Part shown: positions 44,737-53,379 of the stretch, piece by piece
Layout: each line of letters starts with the position of its first letter
How positions within the stretch are numbered: the first letter of the stretch is position 1
NCBI GenBank assembly: GCA_045576655.1
Contig: JAZNGW010000046.1
Location: 1-64,000, forward strand
From: RGIG8745 sp045576655
GTDB taxonomy: Bacteria; Bacteroidota; Bacteroidia; Bacteroidales; Bacteroidaceae
Direction: 5' to 3'
DNA: 64,000 nt
The notes under the pieces: generated by a model
Told to the model about the DNA's origin: nothing
The model's database searches: none
What the model saw: the letters and a program-made list of their open reading frames with translations, nothing else
Made by a program: the position numbers and the translations under genes

Positions 44737-45744
44737 ATGAAGAACCTTATTTACATATTAACCTTCATTGCCTGCATCATAGCATTTGCCTGCAATGATT
44801 CGGACAGATCGCCGTTTTCCTCAAGCAAGGAAACCGGGCAGACCGACTCAGTCCCGCAACTCACCCGTATGAAGGCAGATTCATTGAAGTTCCGACTGAC
44901 GCATCATTATACCGAAAACTACAATTTTCGCGTTAAAGCCGACTCTTTAAAACTCATACAAATTGAAAGCGGATACCCGCAAGACACCTGTACCATTTAC
45001 AGAGGTGACTTGATAGTTGTGGCGAAAATCAAGCTAACGCCAACCGACACTACCGACACGGTATGGGTTAAAGTGGGACGCGACCAGTTTACAATGGGAT
45101 GGATTAAAGAATCGGAACTGATACCCAACGTTGTGCCTGACGACATACTGTCAGAGACGCTTAGTTTGATGACCGACAGCCGAGCTGTATGGATGTTCTC
45201 AATCATAGCTTTCGGCACAACCGCATTCTTTGTAAGACGATATAGAAACGGGGGACTCCAAATTCTCAAGTTTAACGAAATGGACAGTTTCTACCCTATT
45301 CTTTTCCTCATACTGACCGCCTTGCTATCGTGCACATATGCAAGCATACAGAAATTTGTGCCAGAGTATTGGCAAGAGTTCTACTACAACCCCACCCTCA
45401 ACCCGATGCAATTACCTACAATAATGTCACTATTGGTGACTCTGGTGTGGGCCATAGCGATAGTATTCATTGCTGTGATTGACGATGTCTATAACAATTT
45501 TTACTTCGCACCAGGCATCATCTATCTAAGCGAAACGTTGGGATTGGGCATGCTGGTATATCTCTTCTTCAGTTGGACTACGCCTATTGGTATAGGCTAC
45601 GCTCTCCTGCCAATATTCATCATAGCCCTCGTGTGGATTTATTTCCGCCACATACGCTGCACTTTCATTTGCGGAGAGTGCGGCTACCGCATGTTTTCCG
45701 ACGGACATTGTCGCCATTGCGGCACATACAACTCAAAGGAATAA
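44737..45744 (+). CDS. Lipoprotein-like membrane protein with C-terminal zinc ribbon
   Basis: Unrecognised 335-residue protein. The N-terminus has a lipobox (IAFACNDS), then a periplasmic part with an SH3-like stretch (WVKVGRDQFTMGWIKESEL, about 108-128). Five hydrophobic segments follow (about 148-165, 184-204, 226-247, 258-279, 282-300). The tail holds CGEC-x9-CRHC, a zinc ribbon. With five spans the ribbon would be in the cytoplasm and the lipidated head outside. This could pass an envelope signal inward, but no function is known. It follows the U32 gene by 13 bp. Confidence 0.65.
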   Translation: MKNLIYILTFIACIIAFACNDSDRSPFSSSKETGQTDSVPQLTRMKADSLKFRLTHHYTENYNFRVKADSLKLIQIESGYPQDTCTIYRGDLIVVAKIKLTPTDTTDTVWVKVGRDQFTMGWIKESELIPNVVPDDILSETLSLMTDSRAVWMFSIIAFGTTAFFVRRYRNGGLQILKFNEMDSFYPILFLILTALLSCTYASIQKFVPEYWQEFYYNPTLNPMQLPTIMSLLVTLVWAIAIVFIAVIDDVYNNFYFAPGIIYLSETLGLGMLVYLFFSWTTPIGIGYALLPIFIIALVWIYFRHIRCTFICGECGYRMFSDGHCRHCGTYNSKE

Positions 45745-45747
45745 TTT

Positions 45748-46374
45748 TTATTCTGCGGCAAGACAAACTCCTACTCTCTTAAACATTTCCCTATACGCCT
45801 CAACTTTCTTACTGAAGGCAAGCGGATATGCACGCGATGACGAAGGAAGCCTATAGAGAATCAATTGCTCGCCATCAGCATTCAGGCGATTGGGGATGTT
45901 AACGTATGAACCGACTTTAGGCATTTCCGCAATCCCGTACAGTTCACACAAAGTAAGGGTGGCCTTCTCACCCGTAGTGACAATTGCACGGCAATGTGGC
46001 ACAGACTTAAGCAAGGCGTCGACATCGGTAGGCACTACTATCTCCAAAAATTTGTCGCTGGCGTTATTCTGAAGACGGCGCACTGCTGTAGCCGTATCAA
46101 ACAGCGCAATACCCTTATCACGGAGAAACTCAAGTATAGAGTCTAACTTGAAAGTCTTGGCCGCTTCGTTCACAAAATAATTCTTATCAGAAAAGAAGAT
46201 TTCTCCCTCAATTCGCCAATGATCATTTATCCAATTGGGATAAAAGAAATCCATGCACCAGCGCTTCTTCTGAGGCGGGAAACTTCCCAGAAAAAGCACC
46301 TTGGCATTAGCAGGAAGGAAGGGTTTTAGCGGATGCCATTCTATGCCTGAATCAAGACTCGTATTTTTATCCAT
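45748..46374 (-). CDS. Uracil-DNA glycosylase-superfamily protein
   Basis: A 208-residue protein of the UDG/Mug fold. Motif 1 is VLFLGSFPPQKKRWCMDFFYPN and the DNA-intercalating motif 2 is RLPSSSRAYPL near the C-terminus. The Pro-pair and FYPN pattern resembles the Bacteroidetes clade annotated as DNA-deoxyinosine or G/U mismatch glycosylases. It removes a damaged base during repair; the exact lesion is uncertain. Three codons upstream is another start (46383). It is convergent with the zinc-ribbon gene, 3 bp apart. Confidence 0.78.
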   Translation of the reverse strand: MDKNTSLDSGIEWHPLKPFLPANAKVLFLGSFPPQKKRWCMDFFYPNWINDHWRIEGEIFFSDKNYFVNEAAKTFKLDSILEFLRDKGIALFDTATAVRRLQNNASDKFLEIVVPTDVDALLKSVPHCRAIVTTGEKATLTLCELYGIAEMPKVGSYVNIPNRLNADGEQLILYRLPSSSRAYPLAFSKKVEAYREMFKRVGVCLAAE

Positions 46375-46404
46375 TGCAAGCATTATTGCCCAAAAGCAAA
46401 TGGT

Positions 46405-47205
46405 CTACAAAGTCATCTTTTTCTCATAGAAGCGAACTTTGAGCGAAAGCTTTTCTTTCTCCTGAGCAAGGGCCTTGACCGACTCAAATCGCTTAGCAAG
46501 TATATAGCAATGGCGCACTGCAAATTTGTCGGAAGGTGATAACTGGAATGAGTATTCCCCTGAGTCGCCTATGCAAGTCACAGTCATTGTCCCAGAATTG
46601 TTTGAAATAAATTCAACTACTCCGCCGTCATCGCCAAGTTTAAAACTTGCCTCTTCTTCATAACCTACGACAGTATGAGTAAGGAAAGAGAAACATCGTG
46701 GAGTTTCAGCCATCTCGCCAGTGGGAAGCGACACCCTTATGCGCTTATGCCCAAGTTTCTTTCCATGAACAATGGACACAAGAACCATCTGCCCTTCCTC
46801 GTTGACCTGAGCGCGAAGAGCAGTCTTATGCATCTTGCTACCTATCTGTTCGGGATTGACAAAATAACCCACAGCCTGATATTTGGAGTCCTTCTCCAAA
46901 ATAAAATACGTCTTCATCGAGTCAAGTCGCTCAGTTTCCGACACGAGTTTTTCAATTGTCTGCTCCAGACACTTCTTAGCATCTGCCAGTTCAAACTCAT
47001 TCTCAAGTTTCAGCGCCTCACGACGTGCCTCTACGGCTGTAGGATAAGTCGAGCGTAAAGAATCAACCAGGGTCCTGGCATCGTCATAACGACTTTCTGC
47101 CACAGCGCTACGCGCTTCAGTCAATAAAACCTCCGCCTTCTTCTCAGGAGAAGAGCAGGCCGCAAAAACAGCAGCTACGACTATTAAAATAAAGATACGT
47201 TTCAT
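46405..47205 (-). CDS. Putative lipoprotein with coiled-coil N-terminus
   Basis: Unrecognised 266-residue protein. The signal has a lipobox VFAACSS (Cys about residue 17), then a helical, charged region (about 22-105) resembling a tetratricopeptide-like helix pair (EVLLTEARSAVAESRYDDARTLVDSL) and a C-terminal beta-rich half that ends in a basic helix. Its conserved neighbours menA and cca do not suggest a role. It begins 35 bp after menA. Confidence 0.6.
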   Translation of the reverse strand: MKRIFILIVVAAVFAACSSPEKKAEVLLTEARSAVAESRYDDARTLVDSLRSTYPTAVEARREALKLENEFELADAKKCLEQTIEKLVSETERLDSMKTYFILEKDSKYQAVGYFVNPEQIGSKMHKTALRAQVNEEGQMVLVSIVHGKKLGHKRIRVSLPTGEMAETPRCFSFLTHTVVGYEEEASFKLGDDGGVVEFISNNSGTMTVTCIGDSGEYSFQLSPSDKFAVRHCYILAKRFESVKALAQEKEKLSLKVRFYEKKMTL

Positions 47206-47240
47206 ATATTACAAATGATTTTAAATGCTTATAAACGCTT

Positions 47241-48125
47241 TCATCCGCACACTAAAAGGCTCAATGCAAACAGCACACCAAAAAGGAATATGTTGCGAGC
47301 CGTGGCACCAAGAACGCCATTGAGAGCCTTACCATCAATGAGCAGCATTCTCCGATACACCACAATGTGAAGAACTACATAAGGAATCAATAACAGACAG
47401 GAATACCATTTACTTGTAACGACGCAAACGGACAAACTTCCAAGGATAAACGCTAACAGACCTAACCAAAGGTACATACGCAACCCAAACTCACGTCCGA
47501 AGCGCACAACAAGGGTACGCTTTCCACTGACAGCATCTTGGTTGCGGTCGCGATAATTGTTGACCATAAGCAAGCAGTCTGTAGCCAAACCGCAACCCAT
47601 ACTCGCTACGAAAACTGGCCAACTAACCCCGCCGGCAAGCACATAATATGTGACACATACAGGCACTATCCCAAAGAACACCAAGACGAGTAAGTCGCCA
47701 TATCCCAGATACGACAAACAAGTGGTATATAAAAAGCAGAAAAGCACGCAGAGCAGCCCCACAAATACAAGTTCATAGCCTCCCCACATAATCAAAGGCA
47801 AACCCAAAACGCAAGCAATACAAGTAGTCACACCAATAGCTAGGCGCATTGCCTTAGGAGTGACCCACCCTTGTGCACAAGCACGCTCAGGCCCTAACCT
47901 ATCCTCACGGTCAGTTCCTTTGAGGAAATCAAAATAGTCGTTGACGAGATTGGAGTCAATCTGCATCACAAAAGCAAAAAGCAGACATAACAGAAAAGGC
48001 ACAACATCCACACCACCCTGGTCATGAAAAGCCAAAGCACCACCAGCAAGCACTGGAGCGGCAGCACCTGTCAGCGTCTTGGGACGAGCAGCCAAGAACC
48101 ATGCCTTCGGTCCGTTAATTTTCAT
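47241..48125 (-). CDS. menA: 1,4-dihydroxy-2-naphthoate polyprenyltransferase
   Basis: Inner-membrane UbiA-family prenyltransferase that attaches the polyprenyl tail in menaquinone synthesis. The 294 residues start WFLAARPKTLTGAAAPVLAGGAL, and the first aspartate motif is NLVNDYFDFLKGTDREDRLGPERACAQGWV (Asp-x2-x2-Asp binding Mg-prenyl diphosphate). The second is NNYRDRNQDAVSGKRTLVVRFGR. About eight membrane segments. It overlaps the MORN gene by 11 bp. Menaquinone implies anaerobic respiration such as fumarate reduction. Confidence 0.94.
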   Translation of the reverse strand: MKINGPKAWFLAARPKTLTGAAAPVLAGGALAFHDQGGVDVVPFLLCLLFAFVMQIDSNLVNDYFDFLKGTDREDRLGPERACAQGWVTPKAMRLAIGVTTCIACVLGLPLIMWGGYELVFVGLLCVLFCFLYTTCLSYLGYGDLLVLVFFGIVPVCVTYYVLAGGVSWPVFVASMGCGLATDCLLMVNNYRDRNQDAVSGKRTLVVRFGREFGLRMYLWLGLLAFILGSLSVCVVTSKWYSCLLLIPYVVLHIVVYRRMLLIDGKALNGVLGATARNIFLFGVLFALSLLVCG

Positions 48126-48744
48126 TCTTGCTCTCCCAATCCATTATGACTATGCGGCTGTCCGTACTGAACATCGCACCATAGCCGTATTGAGCATTAT
48201 CCCTGTATCTGCCATAGTAGTAATTGCCGTTGGCATAATAATACAAGCCATAACCGTGGCGTTTGCCGTCGACAGTCTCGCCCACGTACTTGTCGCCATT
48301 GGCATAAACAAGCGACTCAAAACGATATTTCTCCTTATAGTCGGCAGGAAGAGTGAACTTGCTATCTCCCTTAATAACATAAAGAGGATCACCTGTGCGC
48401 AGGTCATACACGATGTAATGGCTCTCTGTACCGACCTTCACAGTCTGCGAACCAAGGCGAATTCCGAAAAAGCATGTACCGTTACGGAACTGTCCGGTAA
48501 CCTCACCATCCTGATCAGTAAAAAACGCTCCATAACCATAGATATCACCCTTAATCGTCACTTGTCCGAAATATTGCCCATACGCCGACGGCAGAACCTT
48601 TGTGACATAACCTTTTACACAATCAACAAAAGCTCCGTCATACTCCACAGGAATCTGCGGATAGTGCTCCAACTTCATAAACTGCGCATTGGCAGCAACA
48701 CCAGCACACAGCATCACAAGCATTATAACAAACCTACGTGTCAT
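48115..48744 (-). CDS. Secreted MORN-repeat protein
   Basis: A protein of about 209 residues from the ATG at 48744 (MTRRFVIMLVMLCAGVAANAQ, signal peptide). The frame runs 35 codons further upstream into the cca end, which is rejected. The C-terminal half has MORN repeats (YANGDKYVGETVDGKRHGYG and YYYANGNYYYGRYRDNAQYGYG), beta-hairpin units that bind lipids or proteins. Function unknown. It overlaps menA by 11 bp and follows cca by 13 bp. Confidence 0.75.
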   Translation of the reverse strand: MTRRFVIMLVMLCAGVAANAQFMKLEHYPQIPVEYDGAFVDCVKGYVTKVLPSAYGQYFGQVTIKGDIYGYGAFFTDQDGEVTGQFRNGTCFFGIRLGSQTVKVGTESHYIVYDLRTGDPLYVIKGDSKFTLPADYKEKYRFESLVYANGDKYVGETVDGKRHGYGLYYYANGNYYYGRYRDNAQYGYGAMFSTDSRIVIMDWESKNEN

Positions 48745-48757
48745 CTTATATCCTTTC

Positions 48758-50200
48758 TTATTTATATATACCCAATTCCTCTGCCTTTGCTTTGACAAAT
48801 GCAAGAGCAGGTTCATACTCATTCGGAATCTGACCGTCAAGAATGGCATCCTTCACAGCAGCCTTCAGCAGTCCAACCTCGCGGCATGGAGGCAAACTGA
48901 ACATCTGCATAATTTCCTCGCCCGAAACCGGCGGTTGAAAATTACGTATTCGATCCTTCTCCTCTATGTCAACAAGTTTCTGCCTCACAAGTTTGAAGTT
49001 GTCAAGGAAACGCTTCTTCTTCACCTCATTCTTCGAAGTGATGTCGGCCTCGCACAGACGCATCAGGTCATCGATGTCATCGCCCGCCTCAAAGAGCAAA
49101 CGGCGCACGGCAGAATCCGTAACCTCATCGTCGGCAATGGCTATAGGTCGCATATGAAGCCCCACAAGCTTCTGCACATATTTCATTCTCTCGTCAAGCG
49201 GAAGTTTCATCCTACGGAAGATATTAGGCACCATCTTCTCACCTATGAAATTGTGGTTATGGAAAGTCCACCCCTGTACAGGTTCCCACCTCTTGCTCTT
49301 TGGCTTGCCTATATCGTGGAGCAAAGCAGCCCAGCGCAACCACAACGAAGCCTCGCCCCTTTTCTCGTCGGAAGCACAAACATTCTCCAGCACCTCAAGC
49401 GTGTGGTAGAAATTATCCTTATGCGCCCTTCCGTTCATAGTCTCCACCCCCTGCATCTCCGCCAGTTCCGGCATGATGATGGCAAGGAGTCCGCAACGCT
49501 CCAAGTCGATAAAACCCTTAGAAGGATGCTTTGAAAGCATAATCTTGTTCAGCTCATCAATCACCCGTTCAGCCGAAATAATCTTAATCCTCTCAGCATT
49601 GCGCGACAGAGCCTCAAACGTCTCGTCCTCGATATAGAAGTTCAGTTGAGTGGCAAACCTTATGCAACGCATCATTCGCAGAGGGTCATCGCTAAACGTA
49701 ATGTCCGGATCGAGCGGAGTGGCAATAATACCGTCCTCTAAGTCTTCAAGCCCATAGAACGGGTCCACAAGCTCGCCAAACCTGTCGCCATTCAGACAAA
49801 GTGCCATAGCGTTGATGGTGAAATCGCGACGGTTCTGGTCATCCTCCAAAGTGCCGTCCTCTACAATCGGTTTCCTCGAATCATGGCTGTAACTCTCACG
49901 CCTCGCACCCACAAACTCAATCTCAAGATCGCCATATTTCACCTGAGCCGTACCGAAATTGCGAAACACAGACACATGCGCCTTGCGCCCCAACTTCCGT
50001 CCCAAAGCCTCAGCCATAGCGATGCCACTGCCAACAACCACCACGTCTATATCATTCGATGGCCTCTCAAGGAATAAATCCCTCACGTATCCACCTATGA
50101 CATAACACTCAACACCCAACTCATCAGCCGTCTCCGAAATTTGTCTGAAAATCGGATGCGACAACGCCTCTCGCAATTCACTGTCTGAAAGAAACTTCAT
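48758..50200 (-). CDS. cca: CCA tRNA nucleotidyltransferase with HD domain
   Basis: Adds or repairs the 3' CCA of tRNAs. The 480 residues show GGYVRDLFLERPSNDIDVVVVG (GG and DxD catalytic motif, about 36-57), RRDFTINAMAL, and the DPLRMMRCIRFATQLNF block that binds ATP and CTP. A C-terminal HD domain (LLHDIGKP) gives phosphohydrolase activity as in E. coli. The one tRNA here lacks an encoded CCA, so this enzyme is needed. First gene of the menA run; -7 element TAACTTTG at 50234. Confidence 0.95.
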   Translation of the reverse strand: MKFLSDSELREALSHPIFRQISETADELGVECYVIGGYVRDLFLERPSNDIDVVVVGSGIAMAEALGRKLGRKAHVSVFRNFGTAQVKYGDLEIEFVGARRESYSHDSRKPIVEDGTLEDDQNRRDFTINAMALCLNGDRFGELVDPFYGLEDLEDGIIATPLDPDITFSDDPLRMMRCIRFATQLNFYIEDETFEALSRNAERIKIISAERVIDELNKIMLSKHPSKGFIDLERCGLLAIIMPELAEMQGVETMNGRAHKDNFYHTLEVLENVCASDEKRGEASLWLRWAALLHDIGKPKSKRWEPVQGWTFHNHNFIGEKMVPNIFRRMKLPLDERMKYVQKLVGLHMRPIAIADDEVTDSAVRRLLFEAGDDIDDLMRLCEADITSKNEVKKKRFLDNFKLVRQKLVDIEEKDRIRNFQPPVSGEEIMQMFSLPPCREVGLLKAAVKDAILDGQIPNEYEPALAFVKAKAEELGIYK

Positions 50201-50233
50201 ACCAAATTCTGCTTCACATTTGTTACAGATGCA

Positions 50234-50241
50234 AAGTTACT
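50234..50241 (-). promoter_or_regulatory. -7 element for the cca operon
   Basis: TAACTTTG on the minus strand matches TAnnTTTG; start site near 50227, about 27 nt before cca. The -33 element is weak. Confidence 0.4.
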
Positions 50242-50430
50242 ACTTTTTCAGCAGTTTAGGGAGACCACATAATAAATTATTCCACAAAACAGCCAACAAA
50301 AAGACACGACCCACGCCGCGTTTCCACTTCATTTTATAGCACGACCTCACTTTTAGGAATATTTAACCCTTAGCGCAAAAAACGCCATTTCGGTCCGTTT
50401 TCGTAAAAAAAGCCCAGTACTCTGATATTC

Positions 50431-50522
50431 GCGCCGAAGAGCGAATTAATTCACGCCGAAGAGCGAAGTGATTCGTGACGAAGCGCGAAGAAAACTCCGC
50501 CGAAGCGCGAAAAACAAAACTC
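50431..50522. repeat. ~22-bp tandem repeat of CGAAGAGCGAA
   Basis: Four near-adjacent units (starting 50431, 50453, 50475, 50498) carrying GCCGAAGAGCGAA or GCCGAAGCGCGAA, with an inverted fragment (TTCGCTTTTTT) just after. No coding content. Core unrelated to the 21-bp arrays but similar in size and copy number. Confidence 0.8.
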
Positions 50523-50740
50523 TTCGCTTTTTTGTTATCTTCAGCGAAGAGCGAAAATTTAAGCGCTCCAAACCTCTCATCCACGCAGCTTACATCCACC
50601 ACTCTCTCTGAACTTTTCCGCCACTCGTTTGTTCCACTTAATTTATATCATAAAAAACAATATGGTGTGCATAATGCAAAACTTCTATCATTTGGTCATT
50701 CTGAACCTTTCCATAGTCGCCACTCTGAGCTTTTCCATCG

Positions 50741-50813
50741 GTCATTCTGAGCGAAGCGAAGAATCTCAAAACACACATTTGTGCTGAGATCCTTCACTAC
50801 CGTTCAGGATGAC
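50741..50813. repeat. Palindromic GTCATTCTGAGCGAAG dispersed element
   Basis: Left arm GTCATTCTGAGCGAAGCGAA (50741 on) and right arm, whose reverse complement starts GTCATCCTGAACGGTAGTGA, form a roughly 28-bp imperfect stem around a loop of about 17 bp. A partial copy lies near 50970. Elements of this type are dispersed in many Bacteroidetes and other genomes. Confidence 0.8.
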
Positions 50814-51140
50814 ATGGCACATTGATAAAATATGTGCATTACGACACGCCTTCTTGGTTTTCTTTATGAGGAAGTTACTTCAGAACTAAGCGCAGACCGA
50901 GGTCTTTGCGCGCGTTCGCCTTCGTTTTTGTTGCCACTCTCTTCCCCCTGTCATTCTTTTACTCCCCCTGTCATTCTGATGAGCGAAGCGAAGAAGAATC
51001 TAAATTGTTCCTCCGTATTTCCGAATGCGGGGGCGTAGAACTCAGCTTTTGCAACGTTGTGCGAATTGCAATTCGCTACTCAATTACGCCACATTACAAA
51101 TATTGGCGAACAGAATGGGCTTTACGTATATTCCCACTAA

Positions 51141-52970
51141 TTATTTCGGATTTGCCTTTATACTTGAGAAAGAACTCCACGGTATGGTACTTTTGTATGA
51201 GGATATGCTTGCTTCCGGAACATAAAGAGTTGCATTAGAATACGTTTCAGCACTAAATACATATTTGCTACATTCAACAGGATTTTCTGCTAACACATAA
51301 ACTTCTTTCAAATTAGTGCATTTAGAGAAAGCATAATAACCTGCGTTCGTAACGCTGTTACCAATTGTCACAGAAGTAAGGCTTTTGCAATTACTGAAAG
51401 CATCATTTCCGATGCTCGTAACGCTGTTGGGAATAGTGATGCTTGTAAGTCCATCGCAACCAGAGAAAGCATAACTTCCGATGCTCGTAACGCTGTTGGG
51501 AATAGTTATAGAAGTAAGGCTTTTGCAACCATGGAAAGCAGAACCACCTATGCTCGTAACGCTGTTACCAATTTTCACAGAAGTAAGGCCATCGCAAGCA
51601 AAGAAAGCCTGATCTCCTATGCTCGTAACGCTGTTGGGAATAGTGATAGAAGTAAGGCTTTTGCAATTACTGAAAGCATTCATGTCTATGCTCGTAACGC
51701 TGTTTGGGATATTAGTTGTCTTACATCCAGAAATAAGCGTATTTGTGGATGTTTCAATGATAGCATTACAATTGTTTCTCGAATCATAAACACTATTACC
51801 TTCATCTACCACTATCGAAGTAAGGCCTAAGCAAGCTTCGAAAGCCAGATAATCTATGCTCGTAACGCTATTTGGAATCTCAACAGAAGTAAGGCCAGAG
51901 CAAGCAAAGAAAGCACTATGTCCTATACTCGTAACACTGTTAGGGATTTTAGTTGTCTTACATCCAGAAATAAGCGTATTTGTAGATGTTTCAATGATAG
52001 CATTACAATTGTTTCTCGAATCATAAACACTATTACCTTCATCTACCACTATCGAAGTAAGGCCAGAGCAACCAAAGAAAGCTTTATTTCCTATGCTTTT
52101 AACGCTATTAGGAATGGTCAAAGAAGTAAGGCCAGAGCAATTATAGAAAGCAAAAGCGCCTATGCTCGTAACGCTATTAGGAATGGGCAAAGAAGTAAGG
52201 CCAAAGCAAGAGGAGAAAGCTTTATCTCCTATGCTCGTAACGCTGTTGGGAATCGTTATAGAAGTAAGGCCAGAGCAAGCATCGAAAGCATTATCTCCTA
52301 TGCTCGTAACGCTATTAGGAATGGGCAAAGAAGTAAGGCCAGGGCAACCACTGAAAGCACTTTCACCGATGCTCTCAACACTGTTTGGGATATTAGTTGT
52401 CGTACATCCTAAAATAAGCGTATTTGTTGATGTTTCAATGATAGCATTACAATTGTTTCTCGAATCATAAACGCTATTGCCTTCATCTACCACTATCGAA
52501 GTAAGGCCAGAGCAACCAAAGAAAGCACCATCATTTGTTTTGCCCAGCATTATGCCCAGAAGTTTGGTCACCCTATCATCACCAGAAGCATTATCTCCTA
52601 TGCTCGTAACGCTATTAGGAATGGTCAAAGAAGTAAGGCCGGAGCAACCAAAGAAAGCTTTATTCCCGATGCTCGTAACGCTGTTTGGAATAGTCACTGA
52701 AGTAAGGCCAGAGCAATGATAGAAAGCACTTTCACCGATACTCTCAACACTATATTTCTCTCCTTCATAAATTACTGTTTCTGGAATAACTATTGAACCA
52801 GAATATTCATTATCATAAGAACTAACTCCTTCTCCTCTATAAGTAACTTCCACAATCGAGGTATTAGTAATATTGTAATAAATACCATCGACATTAAAGT
52901 CTTCAGCATAAAGTGATGAAGAGCTGAACAGCATTGCTATCAGCAGGATCAGAGCATTGAATATTTTCAT
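51141..52970 (-). CDS. BspA-like leucine-rich repeat surface protein
   Basis: Secreted protein of 609 residues with a signal peptide (first about 23) and about 15 LRR_5 repeats of the Treponema/BspA type, consensus IPNSVTSIGxxAFxxCxGLTS. Such proteins bind host matrix or other bacteria. Three copies of a longer insert (IVVDEGNSVYDSRNNCNAII...) interrupt the array. One repeat carries an odd spacer (NASGDDRVTKLLGIMLGKTN). The C-terminus has no clear sorting domain, ending YKSTIPWSSFSSIKANPK. An RNA-like structure lies in its upstream region (53018-53177). Confidence 0.88.
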   Translation of the reverse strand: MKIFNALILLIAMLFSSSSLYAEDFNVDGIYYNITNTSIVEVTYRGEGVSSYDNEYSGSIVIPETVIYEGEKYSVESIGESAFYHCSGLTSVTIPNSVTSIGNKAFFGCSGLTSLTIPNSVTSIGDNASGDDRVTKLLGIMLGKTNDGAFFGCSGLTSIVVDEGNSVYDSRNNCNAIIETSTNTLILGCTTTNIPNSVESIGESAFSGCPGLTSLPIPNSVTSIGDNAFDACSGLTSITIPNSVTSIGDKAFSSCFGLTSLPIPNSVTSIGAFAFYNCSGLTSLTIPNSVKSIGNKAFFGCSGLTSIVVDEGNSVYDSRNNCNAIIETSTNTLISGCKTTKIPNSVTSIGHSAFFACSGLTSVEIPNSVTSIDYLAFEACLGLTSIVVDEGNSVYDSRNNCNAIIETSTNTLISGCKTTNIPNSVTSIDMNAFSNCKSLTSITIPNSVTSIGDQAFFACDGLTSVKIGNSVTSIGGSAFHGCKSLTSITIPNSVTSIGSYAFSGCDGLTSITIPNSVTSIGNDAFSNCKSLTSVTIGNSVTNAGYYAFSKCTNLKEVYVLAENPVECSKYVFSAETYSNATLYVPEASISSYKSTIPWSSFSSIKANPK

Positions 52971-53017
52971 AAATCAGTTTATTAAAATCATACACATATA
53001 ATATAAGTTGCTCCTTT

Positions 53018-53177
53018 AACACCTAAGGAATACGCACAAAAAAAGCGCGGAACTTTTCAGTGTATTCCTCTACCTAAGGTGTTTGGCGTAACCCATGCTA
53101 CAGAATAACCAAAAGCCCACGCCGTAAAGCGCGAGCATTTTCGCTATAATTCATGTAGCATCCTTTAGTCGCCAAAC
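53018..53177 (-). ncRNA. Two-hairpin structured leader candidate of the LRR gene
   Basis: On the minus strand, hairpin 1 has GTTTGGCG (53177-53170) and TGTAGCAT/ATGCTACA steps, then a tip GCTCGCGC-TTTACG-GCGTGGGC (53136-53115). Hairpin 2 has AACACCT/AGGTGTT and GGAATAC/GTATTCC steps around GCGC-T7-GTGC. Three mismatched positions are G-U in the minus-strand RNA but C-A on the plus strand, so the pairing is kept for the transcript toward the LRR gene at 52970. No known RNA family recognised; promoter not identified. Confidence 0.6.
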
Positions 53178-53379
53178 TTTTAGGTAGACAGAATAAAGCT
53201 AAAAACGCTTTTCCAATATGTATCTTAAATGTGCGTAAACAGACTATACGCTATGTTTCATTGGCAGTTGAGTTTTTTAAAAGGTTTGTACACGTTTTAT
53301 TTTGTTTGCAATGGCAAATATAAACAAAAAAGAAGAAACAACTTACAAAAGGCCAATGATTTTACGTATATTTGTAGAC

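Larger units (their letters stand above)
50201..51140. other. 940-bp intergenic region rich in repeats, no gene
   Basis: Between cca and the LRR gene no frame encodes a plausible protein. It holds the cca -7 box, a 22-bp tandem array (50431), several GTCATTCTGA fragments (about 50695, 50741, 50970) and one full palindromic element (50741-50813). The rest is unremarkable. Confidence 0.8.
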
